A stretch of DNA of 64,000 nucleotides from Klebsiella aerogenes KCTC 2190 (GCF_000215745.1 NC_015663.1:2604001-2668000); one strand, 5' to 3'. Shown: positions 47,085-58,704, counted from the first letter of the stretch. The notes: generated from the letters alone by a model not told the origin. A program made the numbers and translations.

Positions 47085-48182
47085 TTAGTTCATTGAGGTT
47101 TTCAGCGCGCGGTCGGCGGCGTGGCGCTCCAGCGCAAGCTCGATCAGGCGGCTTATCAGGCTGGTGTAATCCAGGCCGCTGGCCTGCCACAGCTTCGGAT
47201 ACATGCTGATGTTGGTAAAGCCAGGCAGCGTGTTGATTTCGTTGATCACTACCTCGTTATCTTCCGTCAGGAAGACGTCCACGCGGGCCATTCCGCTGCA
47301 GCCGAGCGTTTGGTAAGCGCGGACGGCGATATCGCGGATTTTGTCGTTGATCTCCGGGGCGATGGCTGCCGGAACCACCACCTGTGCGCCTTTGTCATCA
47401 ATGTACTTGGTATCGTAGGCATAGAATTCGCTATTGAGTACGATCTCCCCGCAGGTGCTGGCCTGAGGATAATCATTGCCCAGCACCGCGCACTCGATTT
47501 CACGGCCCTTAATCCCTTGTTCAACTACCACTTTATGGTCGAATTCAAAGGCTAACGCGACGGCCTGCAGGTACTCTTCTTCGCTCTTCACCTTGCTGAC
47601 GCCGACGGAAGAACCCTGGTTTGCGGGCTTCACGAACAGCGGTAACCCCAGCTTCGCTTTGACATCGGCAAAGCTGAACTGCTGGCGGTTGGCGCGAGTC
47701 AGAGTGATGAACGGCGCAATTGACAGACCGGCATCGCGAAGCAGGCGTTTAGTGACGTCTTTATCCATGCAGGCGGCTGAGCCCAGCACATCGGATCCGA
47801 CGAACGGCAAATTCGCCATCCGCAGCATCCCCTGCAGCGAACCATCTTCGCCAAGGGTGCCGTGAACAATCGGGAAGATAACGTCGATGGCCGCCAGCGG
47901 CTGGCCGCTATCGGCGTTGATCAACTGATGGGCATCGCGACCGGGAATTTGCGCCAGCGTCACGTCGGACGGGCGCAGCGCGATATGGGCGGGATCCTGC
48001 GGGTTCAGCAGATAGTTGCTGGCATCGTTGATATGCCAAAGCCCCTGTTTATCGATTCCCAGCAGCACAACATCAAAGCGCGTTTTATCAATTGCTTCGA
48101 CGATATTTTTGGCTGACTGCAGCGACACTTCATGTTCTGCCGACTTACCGCCAAAAACGATCCCAACCCTCATTTTAGACAT
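47085..48182 (-). CDS. ddlA: D-alanine--D-alanine ligase A
   Basis: DdlA, 365 aa from ATG 48182 (GGAAGT upstream), one residue longer than in E. coli; a longer frame to 48215 is unsupported. ATP-grasp enzyme joining D-Ala to D-Ala for the peptidoglycan stem peptide. Motifs: [18 protein letters not shown] at the N-terminus, [12 protein letters not shown] near 100, [18 protein letters not shown], and the metal/ATP site [19 protein letters not shown]. Single gene between yaiZ and the MFS gene. Confidence 0.97.
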   Translation of the reverse strand: MSKMRVGIVFGGKSAEHEVSLQSAKNIVEAIDKTRFDVVLLGIDKQGLWHINDASNYLLNPQDPAHIALRPSDVTLAQIPGRDAHQLINADSGQPLAAIDVIFPIVHGTLGEDGSLQGMLRMANLPFVGSDVLGSAACMDKDVTKRLLRDAGLSIAPFITLTRANRQQFSFADVKAKLGLPLFVKPANQGSSVGVSKVKSEEEYLQAVALAFEFDHKVVVEQGIKGREIECAVLGNDYPQASTCGEIVLNSEFYAYDTKYIDDKGAQVVVPAAIAPEINDKIRDIAVRAYQTLGCSGMARVDVFLTEDNEVVINEINTLPGFTNISMYPKLWQASGLDYTSLISRLIELALERHAADRALKTSMN

Positions 48183-48484
48183 TTCAACTTCCATCCTGAT
48201 TACATCAAAACACATAACATAGCATGTGTTTTAGCGAGATGGCTGCCTGAATCTTTACCCTATGCTGCAGAGGGTTAAATGCTGCGCATTCGTCGCTATC
48301 CGCCGATGAGCCTCAGCACATCGCACTGACGAGAATGCGGTTATCTTCGATTATGTTTGTCTACTCCGCGGTCAGGGCGATAAAACACCAAACTCGCGGC
48401 ATGCGCATCTCTGGTGCTACGTGCGGAGACGGAAATTGCTAAGCTAGGTAATAATTAACGAAACACTAATGAATACGCGTAGTT
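48183..48484. other. Intergenic region between ddlA and MFS gene
   Basis: About 300 bp between divergent genes, containing the promoters for both. I see no RNA gene, REP or clear operator. Confidence 0.5.
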
Positions 48485-49684
48485 ATGGAATCCTGGAAGG
48501 TTAATCTCATTTCTGTCTGGTTCGGCTGTTTTTTCACCGGACTCGCCATCAGTCAAATTCTGCCCTTCTTACCGCTGTATGTCTCTCAGTTGGGCGTTAC
48601 CTCACATCAAGCGCTGTCGATGTGGTCGGGCTTGACCTTTAGCGTCACCTTCCTGGTGTCGGCGATTGTCTCGCCGATGTGGGGGAGCCTGGCAGACCGC
48701 AAAGGGCGCAAACTGATGCTGCTGCGCGCCTCCCTTGGCATGGCGATAGCGATTTTGCTACAGGCTTTTGCGACCAACGTTTGGCAGCTTTTTATTTTGC
48801 GTGCGGTAATGGGGCTAACCTCAGGCTATATACCCAACGCCATGGCGCTGGTGGCCTCGCAGGTGCCGCGTGAACGCAGCGGTTGGGCGCTAAGTACGCT
48901 GTCGACGGCGCAGATAAGCGGCGTGATCGGCGGCCCGCTGCTTGGCGGTTTTCTTGCCGACCACGTCGGCCTGCGGGCGGTATTTTTCATTACCGCGATT
49001 TTACTGACGGTCAGCTTCCTCGTGACCTTGTTTCTGATTAAAGAGGGCGCCCGGCCGCAAATGAGCAAAGCTGAACGCCTGAGCGGTAAAGCGGTCTTTG
49101 CTTCATTGACCCATCCGGGGCTGGTGATTAGCCTGTTTTTCACCACCCTGGTTATCCAGTTGTGTAACGGCTCTATCGGGCCGATTCTGGCGTTATTTAT
49201 CAAGTCGATGGCGCCGGATAGTAACAACATCGCGTTTCTTGCGGGGATGATTGCCGCCGTACCGGGGATTTCGGCGTTGATTTCCGCGCCTCGGCTGGGG
49301 AAACTCGGCGATCGCATCGGGACGTCGCGTATTCTGCTGGCGACGTTATGTTGCGCGGTGGTGATGTTCTTTGCGATGTCGTTCGTGACTTCGCCGCTGC
49401 AGCTCGGGGTATTGCGCTTCCTGCTGGGCTTTGCCGACGGCGCGATGTTACCGGCGGTCCAGACGCTGCTCTTGAAATACTGCAGCGATAACGTCACCGG
49501 GCGTATTTTCGGTTATAACCAGTCATTTATGTATCTGGGTAATGTCGCCGGGCCGCTCATTGGCGCTTCGGTCTCGGCAATGGCGGGTTTCCGCTGGGTG
49601 TTTATTGCCACTGCGTTGATTGTCCTGATTAATATCTGGCAACTGGCGATTATGTTACGCCGAAGCCGCCGCGCGGCCGTTTAA
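48485..49684 (+). CDS. MdtG-like MFS drug efflux transporter
   Basis: 399 aa with 12 segments; MFS motif A is [19 protein letters not shown] and motif C is [11 protein letters not shown]. It is strongly related to E. coli MdtG ([45 protein letters not shown]), which exports fosfomycin and deoxycholate. MdtG itself lies elsewhere in E. coli, so this is probably a paralogue inserted between ddlA and iraP. Drug substrates are unknown. Confidence 0.85.
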   Translation: MESWKVNLISVWFGCFFTGLAISQILPFLPLYVSQLGVTSHQALSMWSGLTFSVTFLVSAIVSPMWGSLADRKGRKLMLLRASLGMAIAILLQAFATNVWQLFILRAVMGLTSGYIPNAMALVASQVPRERSGWALSTLSTAQISGVIGGPLLGGFLADHVGLRAVFFITAILLTVSFLVTLFLIKEGARPQMSKAERLSGKAVFASLTHPGLVISLFFTTLVIQLCNGSIGPILALFIKSMAPDSNNIAFLAGMIAAVPGISALISAPRLGKLGDRIGTSRILLATLCCAVVMFFAMSFVTSPLQLGVLRFLLGFADGAMLPAVQTLLLKYCSDNVTGRIFGYNQSFMYLGNVAGPLIGASVSAMAGFRWVFIATALIVLINIWQLAIMLRRSRRAAV

Positions 49685-49994
49685 ATAAAAATATTGGGCG
49701 CTCATAAGGGCGCCTTATATTAATCAGCTGATATAGCTATTAACCATTACCTTTAGTTATCCTTAAATAGTGCGACGTATATTCCATTTTATTATTTACT
49801 ATTAAATTTGGTTATAGAATTATCTTTTAGCTATTAATAATAGGGGCATTCCCTTTGTTGCCTGGCGGTAATAAAAACGTTTCGCTGAATATTATTGCAG
49901 GAATAACCCTATTATTTGAAAATAATTCTGGTATCGATATGCCGATGTATGACATAACTAGGCCATTATGGATGTTGCTTAAGGATAATGCGTA
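49685..49994. other. AT-rich region upstream of iraP
   Basis: About 310 bp, AT-rich. A weak GGCGC-GCGCC stem lies just after the MFS gene (about 49694-49712). The rest probably holds the iraP promoter, which in E. coli responds to ppGpp during phosphate starvation. No gene found. Confidence 0.45.
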
Positions 49995-50255
49995 ATGAAA
50001 AATCTCATTGCTGAGCTGTTGGTCAATCTGGCGCAAAAAGAAGAAGAGGCAAAAGAGCTGACGGTACAGGTTGAGGCGCTGGAAATTGTCGTCACCGCAT
50101 TGCTGCGCCATATGGCTGAGGATGCGCAGCAACGTTTGATTCAGGATATCGAAACCGCCATGGAGCAGGTCAAGCCCGGGCCGCTGGTGGACGACCGTGA
50201 CACCCAGCTTCTGCAGCAATATATAAAAAAGCTGCTCCGGCATCCTCGTAACTAA
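49995..50255 (+). CDS. iraP: RssB anti-adaptor IraP
   Basis: IraP, 86 aa, matching the E. coli protein throughout ([36 protein letters not shown], a predicted coiled coil at residues 5-45). It blocks RssB, stopping delivery of RpoS to ClpXP, mainly during phosphate starvation. It lies just upstream of phoA, 20 bp before the phoA Pho box, as in E. coli. Confidence 0.95.
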   Translation: MKNLIAELLVNLAQKEEEAKELTVQVEALEIVVTALLRHMAEDAQQRLIQDIETAMEQVKPGPLVDDRDTQLLQQYIKKLLRHPRN

Positions 50256-50275
50256 TCATGTGACCAGTAAGGATG

Positions 50276-50293
50276 CTGTCATTTTTCTGTCAC
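50276..50293 (+). promoter_or_regulatory. Pho box of phoA
   Basis: CTGTCATTTTTCTGTCAC: both half-sites CTGTCA are perfect and 11 bp apart, the best match to consensus in the window. TATAAA (50302-50307) lies nine bases downstream as -10. The phoA GTG start is at 50356. Confidence 0.92.
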
Positions 50294-50355
50294 ACCACTT
50301 TTATAAAGTCTCCCTCGTTTTGTTTTTTAAGTATTTTTTACATGGAGACGACAAA

Positions 50356-51771
50356 GTGAAATTATCAGCCCTCTTTATTGCCCTGTTACCGCTGCTGGCT
50401 CCCCCGGTTATTCATGCACAAACCACTTCTTCGCCGGTGCTGGAAAATCGCGCGGCGCAGGGCGATATCACGACCCCAGGCGGGGCGCGCCGTTTAACGG
50501 GCGATCAGACCGAAGCGCTGCGCGCTTCGTTAATCAATAAGCCGGCGAAAAATATTATTTTGCTCATTGGCGATGGCATGGGAGATTCAGAAATTACCGC
50601 CGCACGAAATTATGCCGAAGGCGCCGGCGGTTTCTTTAAAGGTATTGATGCCCTGCCGCTGACGGGCCAATACACCCATTATTCTCTGGATAAAAAAACC
50701 GGCAAGCCGGATTACGTGACGGATTCCGCCGCTTCGGCAACCGCGTGGACCACCGGCGTGAAAAGCTATAACGGCGCGCTGGGCGTTGATATCCACGAAA
50801 AAGATCATCAGACCATCCTTGAGCTGGCGAAAGCCGCGGGTCTTGCCACCGGCAATGTCTCGACGGCTGAACTGCAGGATGCGACGCCGGCGGCGCAGGT
50901 GGCGCATGTGACCTCGCGTAAATGCTATGGCCCCAGCGTGACCAGCGAAAAATGCGCCAGCAACGCGCTGGAAAAAGGCGGCAAGGGCTCTATCACCGAA
51001 CAACTGCTGAATGCCCGTCCGGATGTCTCTTTAGGCGGCGGGGCGAAGACCTTTGCTGAAACGGCGACCGCAGGGGAGTGGCAGGGGAAAACCCTGCATG
51101 AGCAGGCGGTCGCTCGCGGCTATCAGATTGTGACCGACGCCGCTTCACTCGCCGCTATTAGCGAAGCAAATCAGGGTAAACCGCTGCTCGGTCTGTTCTC
51201 CGACGGCAATATGCCGGTGCGGTGGGAAGGCCCGAAAGCCTCTTATCACGGCAATATCGACAAACCGCCGGTAACCTGTACCCCAAACCCGAAACGCGAT
51301 GCTTCCGTACCGACGCTGGCGCAGATGACCGAAAAAGCGATTGATCTCCTGAGCCGCAACGAAAAGGGATTCTTCCTCCAGGTTGAGGGGGCGTCTATCG
51401 ATAAACAGGACCACGCGGCAAACCCTTGCGGCCAGATTGGCGAAACCGTCGACCTCGATGAAGCGGTACAGAAAGCGCTGGAATTTGCCAAGAAAGAGGG
51501 CAATACCCTGGTGATCGTTACCGCCGATCACGCCCACTCCAGCCAGATTATCCCGGCAGACACGAAAGCGCCGGGTCTGACCCAGGCGCTGACGACCAAA
51601 GATGGCGCGGTAATGGTGATGAGCTATGGCAACTCTGAAGAAGAGTCGATGGAACACACCGGCACCCAACTGCGTATTGCCGCGTACGGACCGCATGCGG
51701 GCAACGTGGTGGGTCTTACCGACCAGACCGATCTGTTTTACACCATGAAAGACGCGCTGGGCCTGAAATAA
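50356..51771 (+). CDS. phoA: Alkaline phosphatase
   Basis: PhoA, 471 aa from GTG 50356, the same unusual start codon as E. coli phoA; the longer frame is not supported. Signal peptide ends near residue 21 (PPVIHA). Periplasmic zinc/magnesium dimer that releases phosphate from monoesters. Catalytic serine in [14 protein letters not shown], metal ligands in [29 protein letters not shown] and [10 protein letters not shown]. PhoB-controlled through the box upstream; psiF follows after a terminator. Confidence 0.97.
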   Translation: MKLSALFIALLPLLAPPVIHAQTTSSPVLENRAAQGDITTPGGARRLTGDQTEALRASLINKPAKNIILLIGDGMGDSEITAARNYAEGAGGFFKGIDALPLTGQYTHYSLDKKTGKPDYVTDSAASATAWTTGVKSYNGALGVDIHEKDHQTILELAKAAGLATGNVSTAELQDATPAAQVAHVTSRKCYGPSVTSEKCASNALEKGGKGSITEQLLNARPDVSLGGGAKTFAETATAGEWQGKTLHEQAVARGYQIVTDAASLAAISEANQGKPLLGLFSDGNMPVRWEGPKASYHGNIDKPPVTCTPNPKRDASVPTLAQMTEKAIDLLSRNEKGFFLQVEGASIDKQDHAANPCGQIGETVDLDEAVQKALEFAKKEGNTLVIVTADHAHSSQIIPADTKAPGLTQALTTKDGAVMVMSYGNSEEESMEHTGTQLRIAAYGPHAGNVVGLTDQTDLFYTMKDALGLK

Positions 51772-51777
51772 CCCGCG

Positions 51778-51813
51778 GCCGGTAATGAATTTACGCTACC
51801 GGCTGGTTTTTTT
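51778..51813 (+). terminator. Terminator after phoA
   Basis: GCCGGTA and TACCGGC form a 7-bp stem around a 12-base loop, followed by TGG and seven T. It probably terminates phoA partially, with psiF read through or from its own promoter. Confidence 0.8.
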
Positions 51814-51862
51814 GCTGATAGCGACCAGACTTACAGGGATCCACTAACAGAGGGATGGTGTG

Positions 51863-52174
51863 ATGAAAATAACATTTCTGGTAACCCTACTTTTTGGTTT
51901 GGTCTTTGTTGCCGCGGTGAGTGCCGCAGATAAAACGTTAACGCCTCAGCAGCAGAAAATGAGCGCATGTAATACCGAAGCGGCGTCAAAGTCGCTGAAG
52001 GGTGATGAACGTAAAACCTTTATGAGCAATTGCCTGAAGAAAGATGCGCCAGCGACCGGCAAGACGCTGACGCCTCAACAGCAGAAGATGAGCGCTTGTA
52101 GCAAAGAAGCGTCGTCGAAATCGTTGAAGGGTGACGATCGTAATAAGTTTATGAGTACCTGCCTGAAGAAATAA
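51863..52174 (+). CDS. psiF: Phosphate starvation-inducible protein PsiF
   Basis: PsiF, 103 aa from ATG 51863 (AGAGGG upstream), with a signal peptide of about 22 residues (ending AVSA). Two tandem PsiF repeats of about 38 residues: LTPQQQKMSACNTEA.. LKGDERKTFMSNCLKK and LTPQQQKMSACSKEA.. LKGDDRNKFMSTCLKK, each with two cysteines. Periplasmic, function unknown, induced with phoA. In E. coli dgcC (adrA) comes next; here proC follows directly. Confidence 0.93.
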   Translation: MKITFLVTLLFGLVFVAAVSAADKTLTPQQQKMSACNTEAASKSLKGDERKTFMSNCLKKDAPATGKTLTPQQQKMSACSKEASSKSLKGDDRNKFMSTCLKK

Positions 52175-52178
52175 GATG

Positions 52179-52206
52179 ACGGGTGGGGCGGTGGCGCCTC
52201 ACCCGT
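52179..52206. terminator. Bidirectional hairpin between psiF and proC
   Basis: ACGGGTG (52179-52185) and CACCCGT (52200-52206) form a 7-bp stem, followed by a T-rich AGTCTCTTTC. It lies in the 49-bp convergent gap, so it could serve both genes. Confidence 0.65.
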
Positions 52207-52223
52207 AGTCTCTTTCAGGATTA

Positions 52224-53033
52224 TCAGGAACGGCTCAGTTGCTCTGATTTTTCCATACACTTCGCCATCGCTTCGATAACGGCGGAACGGAAACCTTTCT
52301 CTTCCAGTACGCGAACCGCTTCAATGGTGGTGCCGCCTGGAGAGCAGACCATATCTTTCAGCGCGCCCGGATGTTCGCCGCTTTCCAGTACCATCTTCGC
52401 TGACCCCATCACCGCCTGCGCGGCGAATTTGTAGGCCTGCGCGCGCGGCATACCGCCGAGAACGGCGGCATCGGCCATGGCTTCGATAAACATAAAGACG
52501 TAAGCCGGCGCGGAACCGCTGACGCCAACCACCGGATGAATCATCGGCTCGGCGATGGTTTCCGCCTGGCCGAAGCAACGGAAAATGGTTAACACCTCGG
52601 CGATCTCTTCCGTGCTGACCAGCGCGTTTGGCGTCACGGAGGTCATCCCAGCGTTCACCAGCGACGGGGTGTTCGGCATGGCGCGAATAATTTTGCGATC
52701 GTGGCCCAACGCGCGCGCCAGCTGATCCAGCGTGACGCCTGCGGCTATCGAGACCACCAGCGAATCTTTGTTCAGACTGGAAGCGATATCGCTTAACACC
52801 TTGGTCATGATCCCCGGCTTCACCGCGCCGAAGACGATATCGGCGACCTGAGCGACTTCCTGCGCGCTTTCCGCCGCATTAATACCGTACTGGTCATGCA
52901 GGGCGGCAACTTTGTCCGGCGATGGGGTATAGACCCAAATTTGCGCCGGTTGCACTTGTCCGCTGGCGATCAGGCCGCCGAGAATGGCTTTACCCATGTT
53001 GCCGCAGCCGATAAAGCCAATTTTCTTATCCAT
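52224..53033 (-). CDS. proC: Pyrroline-5-carboxylate reductase
   Basis: ProC, 269 aa from ATG 53033 (GGGGAAAGG upstream). It reduces pyrroline-5-carboxylate to proline with NADPH, the last step of the pathway started by ProB and ProA elsewhere in this window. N-terminal Rossmann motif [31 protein letters not shown], and the C-terminal signature [20 protein letters not shown]. Divergent from yaiI. Confidence 0.97.
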   Translation of the reverse strand: MDKKIGFIGCGNMGKAILGGLIASGQVQPAQIWVYTPSPDKVAALHDQYGINAAESAQEVAQVADIVFGAVKPGIMTKVLSDIASSLNKDSLVVSIAAGVTLDQLARALGHDRKIIRAMPNTPSLVNAGMTSVTPNALVSTEEIAEVLTIFRCFGQAETIAEPMIHPVVGVSGSAPAYVFMFIEAMADAAVLGGMPRAQAYKFAAQAVMGSAKMVLESGEHPGALKDMVCSPGGTTIEAVRVLEEKGFRSAVIEAMAKCMEKSEQLSRS

Positions 53034-53148
53034 TACCTTTCCCCTCTGCATTTTTCGTTACGATCTCACTAGCTTATCATCCTGGCGCTTTTCTGGGGGA
53101 GAAAAGCAGGCGACAATGTCGCAACCTTTGCCGACGACAGGAGCCGAA

Positions 53149-53607
53149 ATGGCGATTTGGGTAGATGCGGACGCGTGTCCGAATGTCATTAAAGAAATTT
53201 TGTTCCGCGCCGCCGAACGCACGCAGACGCCGCTGACGCTGGTCGCCAACCAGTCGCTGCGGGTTCCGCCGTCGCGCTACGTCCGCGCGCTACGGGTGGC
53301 GCAGGGTTTTGATGTTGCCGATAACGAGATTGTCCGTCTCTGTGAACCGGGCGATTTGGTGATCACCGCTGACATCCCGCTGGCGGCGGAAGTGCTGGCG
53401 AAAGGAGGTGCGGCGTTGAATCCGCGCGGCGAGCGCTACAGTGAGGAGACTATTCGCGAGCGCCTTACGATGCGTGATTTTATGGAGACGATGCGGGCCA
53501 GCGGCGTACCGACCGGCGGCCCGGATAGTTTATCGCAGCGCGATCGGCAGTTATTCGCCGCCGAGTTGGAGAAGTGGCTGCTTGCGGTTAAACGCCAGCA
53601 GGATTAA
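53149..53607 (+). CDS. yaiI: UPF0178 protein YaiI
   Basis: YaiI, 152 aa from ATG 53149 with ACAGGAG six bases upstream; a longer frame from 52984 runs through the proC promoter and is not supported. It matches E. coli YaiI in length and sequence ([40 protein letters not shown]). UPF0178/DUF188 members have a PIN/NYN-like fold with conserved aspartates, suggesting nuclease-like chemistry, but function is unproven. Its end overlaps the convergent gene by four bases. Confidence 0.94.
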   Translation: MAIWVDADACPNVIKEILFRAAERTQTPLTLVANQSLRVPPSRYVRALRVAQGFDVADNEIVRLCEPGDLVITADIPLAAEVLAKGGAALNPRGERYSEETIRERLTMRDFMETMRASGVPTGGPDSLSQRDRQLFAAELEKWLLAVKRQQD

Positions 53608-54311
53608 ACCCAGCTGTCATCATCGCTACCGAAATCATCGTCATTGCCGAAGCCGGCGTCGAAATCGGAGTCGAAGGTATTATTGTCCGCCAGGAAAGGG
53701 TCGTCCTGCTGGCGGAACGGATCCTCGGCGGCGTTATTATCCAGCGCCGGGCTGACATCTTGTTGCTGCTGCGGCTGCTGTTCATCGATGATGTTCACAA
53801 TCTCCTGCGGATGTGAACCACTGAACATATTGGTCAGCATATTGCCCAGCACCACGCCGCCTGCCACCCCGGCCGCGGTTTGTAGCGCGCCCGCCATAAA
53901 GCCGCCGCCGCTGCGGCCTGCCGCCTGCGGGGCATAGTTTTGCTGTGGCGCATACTGCGGTTGAGCGTTATTCGTCTGCGGGCGGCCATATTGCTCGGCT
54001 CCTGGAATCGGATCGGCGCCGCGGGACTGGCCGCCACCGAACAGGCCCGACAGGAACCCGCCGCTGCTCGGTTTTGCCGCCTGCAGCTGGCTAACCTGCG
54101 CCTCCAGCGCCTGAATGCGGTCGTTAAGCTGTTTGATAGCCGCTTCCTGAATCAGGATAGTTTGCGCCATATAGTATGGGGCCGCCGGCTGTTGGGTTAC
54201 GTGCTGGGCAATCCGCTCCTCGGCGCTGGCGTCGCGCGATGCGCTGTGCGTCTCGGCCTCTTTTAAACGGGAAAACAGGCCATCAATAAGGCGTTGTTCT
54301 TCAGATTGCAT
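53604..54311 (-). CDS. DUF2076 family protein
   Basis: 235 aa from ATG 54311 (GAGGAA upstream). Residues 1-80 form a coiled-coil region ([40 protein letters not shown]), then a Gly/Pro/Gln/Tyr-rich linker, a glycine-rich hydrophobic segment ([20 protein letters not shown]), and an acidic Asp/Phe-rich tail ending DDDSWV. This order is typical of DUF2076 proteins, which have no assigned function. It lies between yaiI and aroL; E. coli K-12 has no such gene there as far as I recall. Confidence 0.8.
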   Translation of the reverse strand: MQSEEQRLIDGLFSRLKEAETHSASRDASAEERIAQHVTQQPAAPYYMAQTILIQEAAIKQLNDRIQALEAQVSQLQAAKPSSGGFLSGLFGGGQSRGADPIPGAEQYGRPQTNNAQPQYAPQQNYAPQAAGRSGGGFMAGALQTAAGVAGGVVLGNMLTNMFSGSHPQEIVNIIDEQQPQQQQDVSPALDNNAAEDPFRQQDDPFLADNNTFDSDFDAGFGNDDDFGSDDDSWV

Positions 54312-54477
54312 GATACATTCCTCTGTCACACGGGTCATTTACCGTCAGAGTGCGACGGTCTGCCGGTGTTGTAAATATGTTGCAGCGTAAAGCTGTGCAG
54401 AAATGTGTTACCGTTTACGGCAAACGATGGATAAAAAATAATCCTTCGCCTTTAAGTAAAGCTGGCATAACACTAAA

Positions 54478-54495
54478 TGCAATGATAAGTTTACA
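54478..54495 (+). promoter_or_regulatory. TyrR box upstream of aroL (distal)
   Basis: TGCAATGATAAGTTTACA fits TGTAAA-N6-TTTACA with a strong right half and a weaker left half. It lies 47 bp before the second box. E. coli aroL is repressed by TyrR and TrpR through multiple boxes. Confidence 0.55.
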
Positions 54496-54541
54496 TGCGG
54501 AATCCATTCAAACTCTGTGGTAAATAGGGTTTCCTAAAAAA

Positions 54542-54559
54542 TGTAACGATTATTTTACG
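54542..54559 (+). promoter_or_regulatory. TyrR box upstream of aroL (proximal)
   Basis: TGTAACGATTATTTTACG matches TGTAAA-N6-TTTACA at ten of the twelve conserved positions. It lies about 85 bp before the aroL start, over the likely promoter. Confidence 0.65.
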
Positions 54560-54645
54560 GTTATCGTGGCAGACATTTGCAGGTATCATGGCGTACTTTT
54601 CGCCTTTATTTCTCCGCGACACGCGGAACCAGGGGGTCTTCGGTA

Positions 54646-55170
54646 ATGACACAACCAATTTTTCTCATCGGGCCGCGAGGCTGCGGTAAAACGACGATCG
54701 GCCATGCCCTGGCGCGCGCGCTGCATTTCCAGTTTTCCGATACCGATCATCGTTTACAGGCCCATGAGAAACGCACGGTAGCGGAAATCGTGCAACAAGA
54801 GGGCTGGGAGCGCTTTCGTGAACTGGAGACGCTGTCGCTGAAAGCCGTTACGTTGCCGGATACGGTGATTGCGACCGGCGGAGGGATTATTCTCGCTGAA
54901 CGCAATCGTCTGTATATGCGTGAAAACGGCATTGTGATTTATCTGCAGGCTTCTGTTAACGCCTTGATTGAGCGGCTGGAAGCTTATCCGCAGGCGGAAC
55001 AACGCCCAACGCTGACCGGTAAGCCTGTCCGTGAGGAAGTCGGCGAAGTGCTGGCGCAACGGGAAGCCCTGTACCGCGAAACCGCCCATCATACCGTAGA
55101 CGCCACCGCGACGCCGGATGCGGTGGTTGAACAGATTATGACCATGCTGTGCGATGTGACGGTAAGTTAG
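54646..55170 (+). CDS. aroL: Shikimate kinase II
   Basis: AroL, 174 aa from ATG 54646, same length as E. coli. It phosphorylates shikimate in aromatic amino acid synthesis and is the TyrR-regulated isoenzyme. P-loop [15 protein letters not shown] near residue 9, Asp/shikimate site [22 protein letters not shown], and lid region [13 protein letters not shown]. The longer frame into the leader is not supported. yaiA and aroM follow as in E. coli. Confidence 0.96.
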   Translation: MTQPIFLIGPRGCGKTTIGHALARALHFQFSDTDHRLQAHEKRTVAEIVQQEGWERFRELETLSLKAVTLPDTVIATGGGIILAERNRLYMRENGIVIYLQASVNALIERLEAYPQAEQRPTLTGKPVREEVGEVLAQREALYRETAHHTVDATATPDAVVEQIMTMLCDVTVS

Positions 55171-55241
55171 GATTTTACCTGGGTCAGGGAAGAAAGCGGG
55201 GCCTATACTTAATTGTTCTGACAGCCGAAAAAGGAAGAACA

Positions 55242-55433
55242 ATGCCAAACAGACCTCCTTATCCGAGACAAGCCCGCGTTGTCGCCGTTGAAAAAGGCGC
55301 CGCGGGTCAGACGGTCACCTGGTATCAGCTGCGTGCGGATTACCCGACACCCGATTCGCTGATCAGCGAGCATCCCTCCGAGCAGGAAGCGTTAGACGCC
55401 AAACGGCGTTACGAAGATCCCGAGAAAACCTAA
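55242..55433 (+). CDS. yaiA: Small conserved protein YaiA
   Basis: YaiA, 63 aa from ATG 55242 (AAGGAAGAA upstream), the same length as E. coli. Sequence [20 protein letters not shown].. [20 protein letters not shown] is characteristic. Soluble, function unknown; in E. coli it is in the aroL transcription unit. It lies 71 bp after aroL. Confidence 0.92.
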   Translation: MPNRPPYPRQARVVAVEKGAAGQTVTWYQLRADYPTPDSLISEHPSEQEALDAKRRYEDPEKT

Positions 55434-55684
55434 TCCCCCGGCCCGGTTTTCGTCATGAAGATAGCAATACCGGGCCCAGCTCACATTTTTAATTCATCAA
55501 TGGTACTAATGAATACCTAACACACGGATTTTTCAGGAGCGACTCTGAAGCTTCTGGAATCTTTACATTCCGCAGCGGCGCTGAGCTGCTACGCTTCTCG
55601 ACGGTTGATTTTTACTCACCAGGGGGGCGGATGTCGTGTGTGAAAAGCCTGTGTTGAAGCAGTGGTAGTGAAAAGGTACATGAT

Positions 55685-56362
55685 ATGAGTGCAACGATGG
55701 CAATTTTGACCATTGGCGTGGCGCCGGTGGCGGAAGTTTTGCCGCTGTTAACCGAACATATCAGGGAAGAGCAGATCACCCATATTAGCCTGTTAGGTAA
55801 AATGACGCGTGAAGACGTTATGGAAGATTATGCCGTGGAATCCGGCGACCAGGGGCTGCTGACCTTACTTAATGATAACCAACTGGTGGAAGTCTCCCGC
55901 CAAAAGGTGGAGCGCGATCTGCGCTGCGTTATCGAGATGCTGGATCGGCAGGAATATGATGTCATTCTTCTTCTCAGTTCCGAACAGTTGAGCGGCCTGG
56001 CGACGCACAACGCTATCCTTCTTGAGCCTGAACGGATTATTCCGCCGCTGGTGGCATCGATTGTCGATGGCCATCAGGTGGGCGTGATTGTACCCGTTGA
56101 AGAAGTCCTGCCCCTGCAGCGACAAAAGTGGCTCACTTTAGAAAATACGCCTTACTATGCGCTGGCGAATCCGATGGGCGGCAGCGATAGCGATTTGCTG
56201 GATGCAGGAAGAGGTTTAGTCGAACAGGGGGCGGATGTACTGGTGCTCGACTGTCTTGGTTATCATCAGCATCACCGCGACGTATTACAAAAGGCGCTGG
56301 ATGTCCCGGTATTATTGTCAAATGTGCTGGTTTCGCGACTGGCGGCAGAACTATTAGTTTAA
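55685..56362 (+). CDS. aroM: AroM family protein
   Basis: AroM, 225 aa, as in E. coli. It is named for co-regulation with aroL by TyrR, but its activity is unknown. The AroM domain covers the whole protein ([27 protein letters not shown] is absent; [20 protein letters not shown] in the middle), and it resembles the aspartate/glutamate racemase-like fold. A 250-bp gap separates it from yaiA and may hold its own promoter or a weak terminator (GGCCCGGT..ACCGGGCC with a long loop). Confidence 0.92.
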   Translation: MSATMAILTIGVAPVAEVLPLLTEHIREEQITHISLLGKMTREDVMEDYAVESGDQGLLTLLNDNQLVEVSRQKVERDLRCVIEMLDRQEYDVILLLSSEQLSGLATHNAILLEPERIIPPLVASIVDGHQVGVIVPVEEVLPLQRQKWLTLENTPYYALANPMGGSDSDLLDAGRGLVEQGADVLVLDCLGYHQHHRDVLQKALDVPVLLSNVLVSRLAAELLV

Positions 56363-56380
56363 CCCGACGTTATCGATTAA

Positions 56381-56734
<354 letters not shown>

Positions 56735-56742
56735 TTTAAGCG

Positions 56743-56781
56743 CCTTCCTGCCGCGTCCACTTTCCGGGCCCGGCAGGAAGG
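56743..56781. terminator. Bidirectional terminator between ppnP and rdgC
   Basis: CCTTCCTGCCG (56743-56753) and CGGCAGGAAGG (56771-56781) form a perfect 11-bp stem in a 54-bp convergent gap. There is no long T-run, but the strength and position support use by both genes. Confidence 0.75.
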
Positions 56782-56788
56782 TAGCGCG

Positions 56789-57700
56789 TTAGCGCTGGGC
56801 TTCGCCGCCCAGTCCTTCAACCAGGCTTTGAATCAATGCCGCTAGTTCGCCGGTCATCAAGATAAAGTCGGCGTCAAAACGCTGCGCAAAATCTTCGCGG
56901 TCAATATCTTCATTCTGGTCACGTAATTCGTCGCAGAACTTCAGACGTTTAATCGATGCGTCGTCGCAGATCACAAACTGGATACGCTGCTGCCAGTCGA
57001 GCGCCAGTTTGGTGACCACTTTACCCGCTTCGATATGTACGGCGATCTCATCGCTCACCAGATCCTGTTTCTTCGCGCGGATCACGCCGCCATCTTCCAG
57101 CATCGCTTTCAATTCGGCTTCGTCAAGCAGCTGGAAGCCCTGAGCCACGCTACCGGAGCGCACCCATTCGGTCAGCGTCAGCTCGATCGGATTTTCCAGC
57201 GTCAGCGGTACTACAGGCAGCGAGCCCAGCGTTTTACGCAGCAGCGCCAGCGTATCTTCCGCTTTCTTCGCGCTAGCGCAGTCCACCATAATCAGGCCGT
57301 TGACGGTATCGATCCACATCATCGTCTGGCTGAAGCGGCTAAAGGCGCGCGGCAGCAGCGAGTGCAGAACTTCATCTTTCAGCGAGTCTTTTTCCGTTTT
57401 CTTCAGCTTGCGGCCCTGATCGGCTTCGAGCTTGAGGATCTTTGCTTCCAGCGCCTGTTTGATCACCGGCGACGGCAGGATCTTTTCTTCTTTACGGGCG
57501 CAGATAACGATCTGGCCGTTTGCCGTATGCGTCAGCGCGTCGCTGTGCGATCCCATCGGCGATACCCAACCGGTTTTCGCCATATCCTGGCTGCCACAAG
57601 GGGTAAATGTCAGCTCGGCCAGCTGTTTTTCCATCTCTTCGGCGCGCAATTCGATATCGCGGCTCAGACGGTAAACCATTAAATTTTTGAACCACAGCAT
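56789..57700 (-). CDS. rdgC: Recombination-associated protein RdgC
   Basis: RdgC, 303 aa from ATG 57700, same length as E. coli. A nucleoid-associated ring-shaped dimer that binds duplex DNA non-specifically and limits RecA activity. Conserved start [20 protein letters not shown] and the core [20 protein letters not shown]. Divergent from mak, with about 90 bp between starts. Confidence 0.96.
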   Translation of the reverse strand: MLWFKNLMVYRLSRDIELRAEEMEKQLAELTFTPCGSQDMAKTGWVSPMGSHSDALTHTANGQIVICARKEEKILPSPVIKQALEAKILKLEADQGRKLKKTEKDSLKDEVLHSLLPRAFSRFSQTMMWIDTVNGLIMVDCASAKKAEDTLALLRKTLGSLPVVPLTLENPIELTLTEWVRSGSVAQGFQLLDEAELKAMLEDGGVIRAKKQDLVSDEIAVHIEAGKVVTKLALDWQQRIQFVICDDASIKRLKFCDELRDQNEDIDREDFAQRFDADFILMTGELAALIQSLVEGLGGEAQR

Positions 57701-57791
57701 GATAATTTCCACGGCTTTGTCGTTAAATCAGGCGGGCATGATAGCGAATTGTCGCTATGCTTGCATTGTTAATCGGGGTGAGGAGCAGACT

Positions 57792-58697
57792 GTGCGTATT
57801 GGTATTGATTTAGGTGGAACAAAAACAGAAGTTATCGCCCTGAGTGAGCAGGGCCAGCAGTTATTTCGCCACCGCTTGCCAACCCCGCGGGAGGATTATC
57901 GCCAGACCATCGAGACGATTGCCTCGCTGGTGGAGATGGCCGAGCAGGCGACCGGGCAGCGCGGCACCGTCGGTATGGGCATCCCCGGCTCGATTTCGCC
58001 GTATAGCGGGGTGGTGAAAAACGCCAACTCGACCTGGCTGAACGGCCAGCCCTTCGATAAAGATCTCAGCCTGCGCCTCAATCGTGAGGTCCGGCTTGCC
58101 AACGACGCCAACTGCCTGGCGGTTTCGGAGGCGGTCGATGGCGCGGCCGCTGGTGCGCAAACCGTGTTTGCGGTAATTATCGGTACCGGCTGCGGCGCGG
58201 GGGTGGCGTTGAACGGGCGCGCGCATATCGGCGGCAATGGCACCGCCGGCGAATGGGGGCACAACCCGCTGCCGTGGATGGATGAAGATGAGCTGCGCTA
58301 TCGTCAGCAAGTGCCTTGTTACTGCGGCAAGCAGGGGTGTATTGAAACCTTTATTTCCGGCACCGGCTTCGCCACCGACTATCAGCGGCTGAGCGGAAAC
58401 CCGTTAACCGGCAGCGAGATTATGCGCCTGGTGGGTGAAGGTGACGAAAAGGCCGAACTGGCGCTGAGCCGCTACGAGCAGCGGCTGGCGAAATCGCTGG
58501 CGCATGTGGTGAATATCCTCGACCCGGATGTCATTGTGTTAGGCGGCGGGATGAGCAATGTCGAACGCCTGTATCAAACGGTACCGGGGCTGGTGAAGCA
58601 GTGGGTGTTCGGTGGAGAATGCGAGACGCCGATTCGCCGGGCGATGCACGGCGATTCCAGCGGCGTACGCGGCGCGGCATGGCTGTGGCCGCTGTGA
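57792..58697 (+). CDS. mak: Fructokinase (ROK family), Mak
   Basis: Mak (YajF), 301 aa from GTG 57792 with AGGAG six bases upstream; an upstream frame from 57687 would overlap the rdgC start and is rejected. ROK kinase: ATP site [15 protein letters not shown], catalytic Asp in [25 protein letters not shown], and the zinc site [15 protein letters not shown]. Phosphorylates fructose (and mannose weakly). In E. coli araJ lies between it and sbcC; here it is followed directly by a hairpin and the convergent sbcC. Confidence 0.94.
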   Translation: MRIGIDLGGTKTEVIALSEQGQQLFRHRLPTPREDYRQTIETIASLVEMAEQATGQRGTVGMGIPGSISPYSGVVKNANSTWLNGQPFDKDLSLRLNREVRLANDANCLAVSEAVDGAAAGAQTVFAVIIGTGCGAGVALNGRAHIGGNGTAGEWGHNPLPWMDEDELRYRQQVPCYCGKQGCIETFISGTGFATDYQRLSGNPLTGSEIMRLVGEGDEKAELALSRYEQRLAKSLAHVVNILDPDVIVLGGGMSNVERLYQTVPGLVKQWVFGGECETPIRRAMHGDSSGVRGAAWLWPL

Positions 58698-58704
58698 TCT
58701 CATT

